A stretch of DNA of 64,000 nucleotides, taken from NCBI GenBank assembly GCA_022575985.1, contig JAKSXM010000263.1, positions 7,606,001 to 7,670,000 of the forward strand, given 5' to 3'. The notes below the pieces were generated by a model that did no database searches, was not told where the DNA came from, and saw nothing but the letters and a program-made list of their open reading frames with translations. A program made the position numbers and the translations under genes. Below are positions 22,556 through 32,192 of this stretch, in pieces. The DNA comes from Anagrus nilaparvatae. Lineage: Eukaryota > Arthropoda > Insecta > Hymenoptera > Mymaridae. The number at the start of each line of letters is the position of its first letter. The first letter of the stretch is position 1.

Positions 22556-24142
22556 CAGCATAATAAACTGTTGTGGCAGCAAGAATTGCATAATAAGTTT
22601 TCCTTGAAACAGTGTGCCACCTTTTTGTTCGGCACTGATTTTCAGCTGGCTTACATTTCTTGAAACCTTGCCCACCTGATAAAGATTGAAATGATGCAGC
22701 AGCTTCACTTAAAGTTAATATAACTTCCGAGACTTCGTTTAATTGAATAATTGCACTTTCGCATAATTGTATTTCTGTTTGTGGAAACCATCCTTTGATC
22801 TTTCCGTTTTTTGTTCCTATTTGATGTTTTGACGTTTAGAACAATCATTGCGAAATTCCATTAAAGCCTGTTGTCTATTGCATAATTGACATGCACTTTC
22901 AGAAGATTTTGATCCTCAGGTAATACAATTGCTTATCTAAGTAACTTTTCTCAATTTGAGTTATATTGTTTTCTTCCAAAGCCATTTCTAAATCATCTTC
23001 GGTTTTAATTGATTTTAAAATTTCCTGGGGCGACTTGGTAGATTCTAATCCACATTTGATAGTTCCTTACACTCCCTCGTAAGGAGCTCGATTAATTACT
23101 CAGTTACGTAACGTATTCTTTTGACACTATAAATATTCACATAAAAAATAATTTTTGTGTTTAGAATTTAAATAAAGTATTTAAATAAAATAAAAAGATT
23201 TTACCTGTACAATATAGCAACTAAGACTCCAGTTTTTAGAATTATTATCTATCATCCAGGCTGTTATTATAATTTCTATATTACCATCAGATCTTTCGAT
23301 TGACCCTAATTAGAAAAAAAAAATAAACATAGAAGTCTACTTATTTTTTAAGCAAATATTTTTTATTTACTACTTGACCCTGAGGATGGCGAGGTCGTTC
23401 GTGAATGATTTTACGTTGAGGCCAAAATTTAGTTATTGCTGTGATAATACCAGCTACAAATTATCTGCAATAAATATAAATTTGATTAAATTCTTCAAAT
23501 ATAAGAACTACTTCTTAAGAAAATCATATTTTATCTGCCGTTGTCTGATTGCAATATACAAAGAACTCCATAAGATAGGAATATTTCAAGCAATTTCTCA
23601 GCAACAAAAGTAGCTGCTTTAGATTTTAAAGGTCGCAATTGAAGATACTTGGTCACGTCATCTTGATAATTCATTAAAAATTTATATTCCCCATCGCTGC
23701 AAGCTTAAAAATCAACTAAATCAATCTGTGCACGAGCATTAAATCCATCAGAAGCTATAGGGTTTACAACAATACCTTTTTTGGTGCAGCACGTTTTCGA
23801 TCCCAAGTACTATAGCATAAAGCAAAACTTTTACAGTCTTCTTTTAGTATAAGAAATTTATGTTTAATGTGATAAAACATTCTTTCACAATTTCCATGTC
23901 CAGTTTCTTGGTGAGCCTTAAGTAATTCATCGTAACATTTTTCAATTCGCAAAAATATTATAATTTGAACTTTTATCATTTCTACGCTGAATAACACGCA
24001 TCTTATTTTCAGCAGTTTCTAAAAGTTCATAATTTTTATAAGAATGATAATGCGATGTATAACTTTTTACAGAAGAATAATAATTAAATACACTTAAATA
24101 TTGAATGACAGTACTTTTTTTATTTCGTATATTTTGTATCAT
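22556..24142 (-). pseudogene. KRBA2/Ginger-like integrase gene relic with two introns
   Basis: A retroviral-type integrase (zinc-binding plus DDE core) of the kind found in Ginger transposons and the KRBA2 gene family. Minus strand, in order: IEKCYDELLKAHQETGHG (about 23940-23885) with H and H of an HHCC finger. Then FNARAQIDLVDF (about 23730, catalytic Asp), GEYKFLMNYQDDVTKYLQL, LQSDNGR (about 23560, second catalytic Asp) and KIIHERPRHPQ (about 23400). A 73-nt GT-AG intron follows (23306-23378), whose removal joins PQG to SIERSDGNIEI. This contains the E of the DDE triad. After SKNWSLSCYIVQ there is a second GT-AG intron (23127-23214, 88 nt), then APYEGV and IKTEDDLEMALEE. A tail near 22620-22560 is cysteine-scarce but resembles the family's Cys-rich end. 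In-frame stops (for example within LVDF*ACSDG) and frame changes show that it is broken. Confidence 0.7.
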
Positions 24143-24255
24143 CGTTAATATTATTTATTTTAACATCATTTTCTGTACTGGAACGTTTCGTATTTTGCAA
24201 TTTTTATTACATGTTGGGTATTATGCATATTAGTGTTAATTTTTTTTGCTTTATT

Positions 24256-25041
24256 TTAATTTGATAAGTTTGCATTTTTATTTGACATACTTTTAATTTT
24301 GCAAATCATTAAATCGTTATTATTATTTTCTGCTGGCATATTATTTTCAAAATTTAATAAGATGTCGTATTTATTTTTTATAGTAGCTACAGTGCAATTT
24401 TTGTCGGAATGTAAGCCAGCGATTTCGGTGTTAGTTTTGCATGCATATTTCTGAACTTTAAACTTCGACATCACATTGAAATTTATTTTATTAATTTCTT
24501 GTAAATGTAATTTTGTAATACAAAGGCTTGTAGAAACGTTTCTTTCGAATTTGGATGTTTGTCCTTCAGTTGGCCATACTTTAGGATTTGGATTCTCGGT
24601 CAAAATTGGGTTAAACTCATTACAGGCTACTTGACTTTTTTCTTTTTATACAGGTTTTTTAAAACATTTTCTCGCATTTTTGAATTCATCTTCGATTTTG
24701 TGTTTAAAATAGAAATCCATTGTTATATCATCGCAACAAAATTTTTTTGGATTATAGTCTATGTTGGCTTTAATTTCTGTTAGGAAGTTAGGGCCTAAAA
24801 TTTCGTCTATATTTTCTACCGAAAAGGCATTTTTTACTACATGAAATGTGAAATGGTGTATTAAATATTTTAATGTTATACTTGCCAATTGAAAAAATTG
24901 ATAAATTTGATATGTCCGTGATTTGGATGATATTAGTTTTATATACACGGAAAAAAATTCTAAGTTGTATTGACAAATAACTTTGTTAAAATACGCCAAC
25001 AAAGTATTTGCTGAATTGTCATAGTTACTTAGTTGATTCAA
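24256..25041 (-). pseudogene. Ty3/gypsy-like protease region relic
   Basis: Two minus-strand open stretches (131 codons from 25041, 115 codons from 24603) are separated by a stop and about 40 bp. Residues 63-95 of the first read FHVVKNAF then DEILGPNFLTEIKANIDYN. This is the C-terminal half of a retroviral-like aspartic protease as seen in gypsy-type pol (ILG.DFL....A.IDY). The N-terminal DTG active site is not visible. The second stretch (starting TENPNPKVWPTEGQ) is not recognised. No RT follows downstream; the integrase relic does. Same strand as the gag relic at 27180-27870, so these may be parts of one dispersed element. Moderate confidence in the protease call only. Confidence 0.5.
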
Positions 25042-25256
25042 ACAGAGTGAAAATTTTGTTTAAAAAAAATTATTTTTTTATTTATTTTTTTTTTTATTGA
25101 TTATTTATTTTTGATAATTATTTTTTTTATATTTACCTATTTAGGTATTTTTTTTTTTTTTTATTAATAATTTTTTTTTTTTGATAATTATTTTTTTTAT
25201 ATTTATTTATGTACTTATATATTTATTAATTTAAAATCTGTTAAAAAAACCGAAGA

Positions 25257-25525
25257 AAAATTTTGACTGCTACTGGGATCGAACCGAGTTCCGCGGCTTC
25301 TGAGACAGCGAGATTATCCATTCTGCTAACAGGACACTTCGATTGAATAAAAAAATTTTAAGTACTATATGTTACAGATAATAATTTTCGAAATTATATG
25401 CAGAGTAAACTATGCATACCCAGCGAAATGCATATTTAAAAATAATAGATAAAACTATCATAAATAATTTTTAGGAAATTCCATTTCTTTATTATAATAA
25501 TAATAAATAATAATATAAACAATAG
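25257..25525 (-). repeat. tRNA-related repeat, copy 2 (tRNA-like part 25265-25335)
   Basis: The minus-strand 71-mer has gtcctgttagcagaatggat (A-box region) and ggttcgatccc (B box). Flanking sequence matches the copy at 7329-7640 for over 200 bp. Acceptor-stem pairing fails, so it is a tRNA-derived repeat or tRNA pseudogene. Confidence 0.65.
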
Positions 25526-25937
25526 CCGCTGCTGAAGAACATGTTTCGACTTGTCGCCGGCCGCGGTGTTAAATACATAAAAGGATAGGAAGAGAAAGAA
25601 TGAATAAATATTTTAATATAAAAGAAAAAGCATTGACCTAACTATTAAAATTAATCATATTAATGTTGTAGGTTGTTGGTTTATCTAACACTATGTTGAT
25701 TCAACAAAGATTTAAGTGGTTAACTTAATGATTTTAATTTTGCTTGAATCAACAAAGTATTTGTTGGTTTAATGTTTTTATTTGACAATTCAACATTTAA
25801 TCTTTCCATTCAACAACTTGCAATACTAATCCCTAATAAAATAAAACAACCCTAATAAAATAAAAGTCATTAATTTTGGAACAGTTTTTCAGTTAAATAA
25901 TTTAGATACAATATATAATTCAAATAATCCTGCAATA

Positions 25938-26633
25938 ATGGTTTCTAATGTATATATACCTTATTCAACATCTGTGCTGAATTTAGGAGTAATTTTAACC
26001 CCTACATTAAATTGGTCACAGCACATAATGAAACTATCAAAAAATGTTCATTACACTTTGCATCGATTACGATTAAAATCAAGACTACTTTCCTTTGGTC
26101 TTCGTAAACTATTAGTATCTTCCTTAATCATTCCCTTCTTCGATTATTGTTGCCTAGTCTATGATGCTCTTGATGTTACTCTCATAGATAAAGTAGAAAG
26201 GATCTTAAACTTAGCTATAAGATTCATTTTTGGTGTTGGGCGATATGAGCGAGTCTCAGTAACATCACTAAGAAATCAATTAGATTGGCTGACAGCAAAA
26301 TCTCGTAGAAAATACTTTAAGTTAGTTCTTGTACATAGTTTAATATCACTCAAAAGGCCGCCTTATCTCTCTTCCCAGTTTAAAGAACCTGATGAAGAAA
26401 TAAGGCGTTCACAAAGGAATCTTCCTGACACTTCCTTATCGGAGTTTCTACCACTTACTCTTTTCCTACCATCCTTTTATAGAACTGAGTTCTATAAAAC
26501 CTCATTCTTTATTACAGCCATTACAGAGTGGAATAATTTACCGTTTACGTTAAAAGCATATACATGTATAAATACATTCAAAATACATATTATGAAGTAT
26601 CTTCTATACCTACAAAAAACACCTGATCTTTAA
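25938..26633 (+). pseudogene. CR1/jockey-type LINE, C-terminal part of ORF2
   Basis: A 231-codon open frame matching the region behind the RT palm of CR1/jockey-type LINEs: LNLGVILTPTLNWSQHI (residues 15-31), IIPFFDYCCLVYDAL (64-78), IRFIFGVGRYERVSV (93-107), LDWLTAKSRRKYFKL (114-128), then a WNNLP block near 195. The same layout is seen at 33338-33946 and, inverted, at 60560-61138. The RT catalytic motifs, the endonuclease and everything 5' are missing, typical of 5'-truncated retroposition. The 3' UTR continues to about 26940 and contains aataaa (26920-26940). It lies between the gag relic and the protease relic of the opposite strand. Confidence 0.8.
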
Positions 26634-27179
26634 TCGTAATAAACTCATAGATCTATTATTGATATTTTTAATATTTTTATATTGATGCTATTAATTATAT
26701 TACATAATTTTTCTATTAATGTATAACTTAATTAACTATTAATTTTTACTATTTCTTTTTTTCTAAATATTTTATATTTTATATTTTATATTTTACTTGT
26801 AAATTTATTAAATTCATTATATTGTTTTTTTTTTCTCAAAGAATCTATATGTACTATGTACAAATAATTACACTGTAAACTATTGTAAACTGTTGCGCAT
26901 CGGCCACGCCTGCGCCTAATAAATTTTTAAATAAAATAAATAATCATATTTCAGTAAAATAATACGTTTAGTTTGGCTTATATTTTTTTTACGTGTATAT
27001 AATTTTTTCCAATATCTGGTATACAATTTTCCTTAATAATTGAGCATGTAGCTCCGTAATGTACCATCAAAAATCTCTTGTGCCCTAAATCATTTCTAAA
27101 AATTAGTATGGATATATGGTTGACGTGATTTGTTAGTACTTTGAAATGGAAATTTTTGATTATACTAGAGGGTAAAATG

Positions 27180-27870
27180 TGCTTGATGGGAAATCTGGGG
27201 TGTTTGTTGTGTTTGTTGGCCAGTCCCTGTTACCTCATTTGAAAGGGCTGGCCATGTGTTTTCCGATTCTGAATGTGCTTGTGCTCTTGCTAATATGTAT
27301 TTTGGACAATTTTGTATCACATGAGATGGGTCTTTTCAGAAGTAGCATATTTTTATTCCGTTTGTGAAATTTTGATATCTGTTTTGTCTATGGTTATAGT
27401 TATGGTTTGTTTATTGCTGTTGCATTGGGTTATGAAAATTATGCTGATGGGTGAATATGCTGCCTGTAATTATTGTAATTATTATTATTGTAAGGATATT
27501 TGTAGTTATAGATATTATTGAATTTATTGGGGTTAAATTGTCTTCTATTCTGTTGATTAGTAGTGATTTGTATAAAGTTTGGTTTATGTCAAGGTTGATG
27601 ATAATTATTTTGGTTGTTTTGGTTAAAATTAGGATTTGTGTTTCGTGGGTACCGTTGGTAAGAGCTTCTGAAAGGGTTTTGATTTGGTCTTGCTTGGGGA
27701 TTTTGACCAGCCATATATTGATCAGTATTGTGTGTTCAGGAGTTGGGGTGGTTCTGGAAAAAGTATTTAGTTGTGTTTGGAGGTTTGATTGCGTGTTAGC
27801 AAGATTTATTTCTTGGGTTTCAGGTTTTGGACTTTCTATTTTATTCATTAATTTTTCTAGTTTACTTTAA
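27180..27870 (-). pseudogene. Retrotransposon gag relic (Asn/Gln-rich, CCHC knuckle)
   Basis: Minus strand, three frames in turn. LMNKIESPKPETQEINLANT comes first and looks like a coiled coil. Then an N/Q/P-rich part, RPNQNPFRSSYQRYPRNTNP (about 27720-27660), continues with NQNNQNNYHQ. The knuckle CYF*KDPSHVIQNC (about 27345-27300) follows; in it the second Cys of C-x2-C-x4-H-x4-C has become a TGA stop. WPALSNEVTGT follows it. This is the composition and order of Ty3/gypsy-like gag nucleocapsid ends. A T-rich, N-coding strand bias keeps long spurious frames open on the plus strand (27179-27870); these are shadows. Confidence 0.6.
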
Positions 27871-28319
27871 GGTTACTTACTCACTTACTTACTTACTTAC
27901 TTACTCTACTTTATAATTAAGCCCTTATTATCTAGTTAGGTTATTTAAGGGTTTAAAAATTTCATCGTGTGCGTATTTTGAAAGACTTTTATTTGCTAAA
28001 ATTGATGATTTTTGATGAAATTAATTATTTTTCTTTGGGGATTTTTTTTGTAAAGTATGTTGTAATGTTGGTTGAGACTAAAGTTGAGATCTGAACTGTA
28101 TTATTTTTGAGTTTGGTTCATTAGAGTAGGAAATTTTTAGTTTAAAAAGGAATTTGTAAATATGTGTAAAAAAAAATAATAACTAACAAAAAAATTGTAT
28201 GTGCAGTAAAATTATGTCTTATAATCTTATAAAAATCTTACTGTGTTGCGTTTTGTATATAAATTGATTGTAATTTATAGTTTTTATTTCCGCATATTGT
28301 TTAATTTTTAGCAATCATA

Positions 28320-28430
28320 TTTGTTCCTCATAGAGGAACCATTGTGATCGGTCAAAATTTTTTGGTATATAAGCACGATTTGAGACCTCAGGAAGCTAAA
28401 AAACCGGTTTTAAAAAAAAGTCTGTATGTA

Positions 28431-28467
<37 letters not shown>

Positions 28468-30150
28468 ATGTATGTATGTTGGACTGTAACTGGTGATATT
28501 TAACAACCATTATTGTATTAAGACCTAATTTTTTTTTCAAAATTTTTTTTACCAAAAAGTCTCGAGGTAATTTTTTTTTTTTAATTTGGATGTAACCTCA
28601 TTTTTTTCCATGAAAGTACTGATATCTAGAAGTATCGTTTTTACTCGATATCTCGAATCTTATAATTTATTTTATGAAAATTTTTTTCTTAAAATTTTTT
28701 TCACAAAAAAATACAAAAAATACCAAATATTTTTTCTTTATAGACGCAGTACTTAATTTATTTCTGTGGAAGTACTAGTTTTAGAAATATCGTTTATAGT
28801 AGTTTTTTGGACCTGATATTTAATTTTTTTAAAATATTTGTTCAAAAAAACTGCAATATTTTTTTTCTTTTTGGATATGGGTCAATATTTGTGAACTGTA
28901 TATGACTTTGCATGGGTGGGTCTCGAAATGTACTCCAAAGTATGTTTGGTCGAAAGTATATATAAAAAAAATAATTTTCCCTAATTTTTAGCTTTTTAGA
29001 TCCAATCCTCTATTTTTTACAGCGATTTTTGTTTTTTTCAATTTTTTGAAATTTTTAATTTTTGAGAAATTTATGTTCATTAAATTTTCTCGCAAACGCG
29101 CACTTTACAATAAAATTTTTTTGGCTTATAGTACCTCATAGGAAATTTCCCGTAGAATTCGATTCTGTGGTCCAAATTTTTTTTTGAACTGCGCATTCGC
29201 GACAAAATCAACTTTCTTGCTTTGCCTTTTCTAGCTTATATGCCTCAGCTGCAGACAGCTCAATTTTCATCCTGTTGGTCTCAAATTGTAGTTTTTTTCA
29301 TATACTTTCAGCATATGAAATCATTTTTTTGGGTAAATTTATTTTTAAAGCACTAAAATTGAAAAATAGCGATTTTTAAAAAATCATTTTTCACAAATTT
29401 TGAATTTCCCGCCAATTCACGTGACCAAATGAAAATCTGACTGAAAATTCGGATTTAGCGGAAAATTTTACATAAGGATACCAATTTTCGTCTTATTTCA
29501 TTAAATAGTTTCTAAGATATCCCATTTTAAAGATAAAGATTAAAATTGACTTTTTTTAAAAAACCCTAAAAATGGGACTCTGACTTTAATTATCATATCT
29601 GTTAAACAAATAATTATAAAAAGAGGAGTAAAAATTTTTTGAAAACTAAGGGCTAGTAAAAAATTTTTGAGGCCCATAGAACTCGTTTCTTTTAAAAATT
29701 AGAATTTTGGCAGCAATTTCAAAATTGGTCATTTTGGGGTAAGAATAGGCATTTGGTTTATAGACTATCGGCATGAGAGATTTAGCGACAAATAATCGCA
29801 GTGTACGGTAACTGAATGGTGACACTTATACCAAAAAAATGAGACCAATTGGAACTATTTTGGTTAGCTGGCGAGGTTGCAGCTTTGTATTAAAGATTAT
29901 GAAAAAAATCCTATTTTATAACATTGTTGTATTTTGTAGCTATTATATCTTATTTTCAATTTTCCGAATTTTCTAGTTACCTAATGAAAATTTTGACGAA
30001 ATTTTCGGATTTCTCGAGAAATTTTACAAAAGACCCCCTTTTTGGAAAAGTTTTGGATGTTTTCGTAACGCTATAGAAATAAAAGAAATAGCTAAATACT
30101 AAATAACTACAAAATACCACAATGTTATCAAATAGGATTTTTTCGTAATC
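28320..30150. repeat. AT-rich dispersed repeat, 'gaggaacc' family, copy 2
   Basis: Starts with the small hairpin ttcctcatagaggaa plus ccattgtgat. An aagcacgatttgagacct block and a (gt)n/(tgta)n microsatellite (28430-28479) follow. Then come units of about 190 bp bearing gaaagtact, cgtttttactcgatatctcg and caaaaaaatacaaaaaatac. The later part (29815-29945, gacacttataccaaaaaaatgagacc) also occurs at 57368-57485. No frame of interest. Confidence 0.7.
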
Positions 30151-30179
30151 TTTAAATTAATTAACCTTTAAATTAATCT

Positions 30180-30578
30180 GGAACTCTGAATACCTGCTCG
30201 AGGAAGTACAATATGTCGTCCCACTTAGCCGAGTTGAATGCCTTTTTCACATCCAACGTGACAAGCAGGACGCCCGGTTTAATATCCGGCCGCACTCGTC
30301 TGTAACCCTCATAACCACCTTCACGACCTGCTTGATGGCACCGAACGTTGAACGCCCCTCACGAAAAACCGTGTTGGTCGTCGCTAAGGTCACCCGCTTC
30401 CCTAATTCCCTGCCCCAATCTTCCTCTGATCATGCTCTCCATCACCTTGCTAATGGTATTTAACATACATAACGGTCTGTAAGATGATGGAGATCCTGGT
30501 TCACCCTTTCCCTCGCTTATCAGAGCAAGACGGGCCACTTTCCAGTCCCTTGGAAAGATGTCTGCCACGAGGCACGCA
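30180..30578 (-). pseudogene. R1-type LINE ORF2 scrap
   Basis: The minus frame from 30568 reads FPRDWKVARLALISEGKGEP, then YRPLCMLNTISKVMESMI and QHGF. After a frame change it reads EGRSTFGAIKQVVKVV and a degraded copy of the motif-A region (near 30240). These are the fingers blocks of R1-clade RT (W...RL.LI.KG, SYRP..ML....K..E..I..R, Q.GFR.GRST). About 130 residues survive. It is broken at 30178 by AT-rich DNA and at 30578 by a Helitron end. It is a different subfamily from the copies at 16.0 and 53.9 kb, which read LGLLD where this reads LCMLN. Confidence 0.75.
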
Positions 30579-30583
30579 ATCTT

Positions 30584-31260
30584 AATCTTAATACTATATA
30601 TATTTAAAAATTTATTTGTTTGTCTGTCTGCCTGCCTGTCTGTCTGTCTGTACCCTCATCACTTAAGAACCGCCGAACTAATTGGCATGAAACCGGTGTC
30701 AAATGGAAGAAAAAAAGTCTGTGAGTGACATAAGCCATAGATTTCGTAATAAAATAAAGCTATCGTAGTTTTTGAGATATTTAATTATCAGTGATTTTGA
30801 ACTTGATAAAATTTTTTAAAATTTATAACAAAAATTAAAATATCTCGAGACTATCGACGAATTTTAGTGTCACAAGTTGGTACTATTCGATTCGGCATTA
30901 ATTTTTACGTATTCTCCTAAATTTTTATTCAAAACGAAGGTATCTTTAAAATTTTATAAAATATTTTTGAAGCTGGTAAAAAAAATTTTTTTTATTTTTT
31001 TATTTTTTATGGTATTTTTAATAATTTATTTGTGTGCCTTTGCGTCTATATGTTTCATCATGAGGCTCGAGTAAGTGAAAGAAATTACATAAAACCGGCG
31101 TTAAAATAAAGTTAAAATAAAAAAATGTTTACTATTTTTGGAAAAAATTAAATTTTTTGAAAATTTTGTTAAAAAGTGAAATATTTGAAAAATATGATAA
31201 AATTTCAATGTCGCAATTCGTATTACTGATTCAGTCAATTCTAAAACCATCTATATATCC
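30584..31260 (+). mobile_element. Helitron-related segment, plus orientation
   Basis: Begins tcttaatactatatatattt and has a tttgtttgtctgtctgcctg stretch. The same begin, in minus orientation, is at 51109 and 31515, and a close variant lies at 51978. Its right part (31080-31258) is inverted at 31516-31760. Helitrons start with TC and are non-coding when non-autonomous. The 3' end here lacks a clear CTAG, so the right border is uncertain. Confidence 0.5.
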
Positions 31261-31262
31261 TA

Positions 31263-31515
31263 CTAGCATAAGTGATAGGGGGGCACCGCCTCTCATCTGT
31301 CGCATTCACTTCTGTTTGTGTTGCTTAAAAAAATCATGTTTCACTACTAATAATAATTATAATAATAACACATATAAACTATTCAAAGCAGCGTAGGTTA
31401 AACATTGATGAAAAATTATAGGTTCTGATTGATTCTATAATTATAATAGAGAAAATAAAAAAATTTAACTGAGTACAAACAGACAGACAAATAAATATAG
31501 TGTATAGTATTAAGA
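31263..31515 (-). mobile_element. Short non-autonomous Helitron (uninterrupted copy)
   Basis: Minus orientation. The 3' end at 31263 reads (minus) ...ccccctatcacttatgctag followed by T, and the 5' end at 31515 reads tcttaatac. It matches the two halves 42423-42519 and 50941-51109. It therefore represents the element before insertion of the 8.4-kb foldback-like unit. Confidence 0.7.
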
Positions 31516-32192
31516 TATGTATATATAGATGGTTCTAGAATTGACTAAATCAAGTAATACCAATGGCGACATTAAAATTTTATCATACTTTTCAGATATT
31601 TCACTTTTTAACCAAATTGTAAAAAAATTTAATCTTTCATAAAAATAGTAAAAAATGTTTTATTTTAACTATATTTTAACATCGGTTTTATGTAATTTTG
31701 TTCATTGGACACAGGCACACAAATAAATTATTAAAAATATTATTAAAAATATTATTAAAAATCTATTATATAAAAATTGATGAGCTTTATGGGGGCCGCC
31801 ATCTTGTGGACAATATAAAGACCAATCAAATTGTTTGTTTACAAATTTGAATTTTTCTATTTTCTTTATAGGTTATAACCTATATTTCTTTGATATTTTT
31901 TTAATAAAGCTAAGGGGAAATTATAATGCGGGCGAACAACGTGAGCCTGCTATAGTCTAGTATTATTAAAAATATTATTAAAAATATGGCTTTTGGCTGG
32001 AGCTGCACTGCGGAACAACATCGAGCCTTGCGAATCCAAGTGAAACATGTCATGGGTTTGATGAATGGTTTTATTGGTGAAGACCAAAAGGTGCTCATGT
32101 ATCATGGGAGTTATAACAGGTTGCAATGAAGATAGATATACTAGTCATCAAATATATTAGTTGATTTTACTTGTACTGGTTCTATTTTATAT
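31516..32192. other. Repeat flank and a short unassigned frame
   Basis: 31516-31760 is the inverse of 31080-31258 and parallels 51113-51340. At 31986-32129 a 47-codon frame (starts MAFGWSCTAEQ) is richer in G+C than its flanks; I do not recognise it. The rest is AT-rich. Confidence 0.4.

Noticed and set aside
23374..23613. 79-codon plus-strand frame
   Set aside because: Antisense of the integrase relic's conserved core (SDNGR to RPRHPQ), which explains it better.
25265..25335. Functional tRNA gene
   Set aside because: Acceptor stem cannot be formed and the surrounding sequence is shared with 7.3 kb, indicating a repeat.
27179..27870. Hydrophobic membrane-like proteins on the plus strand
   Set aside because: They are the antisense of an Asn/Gln-rich gag relic; the gag motifs on the minus strand explain the openness.
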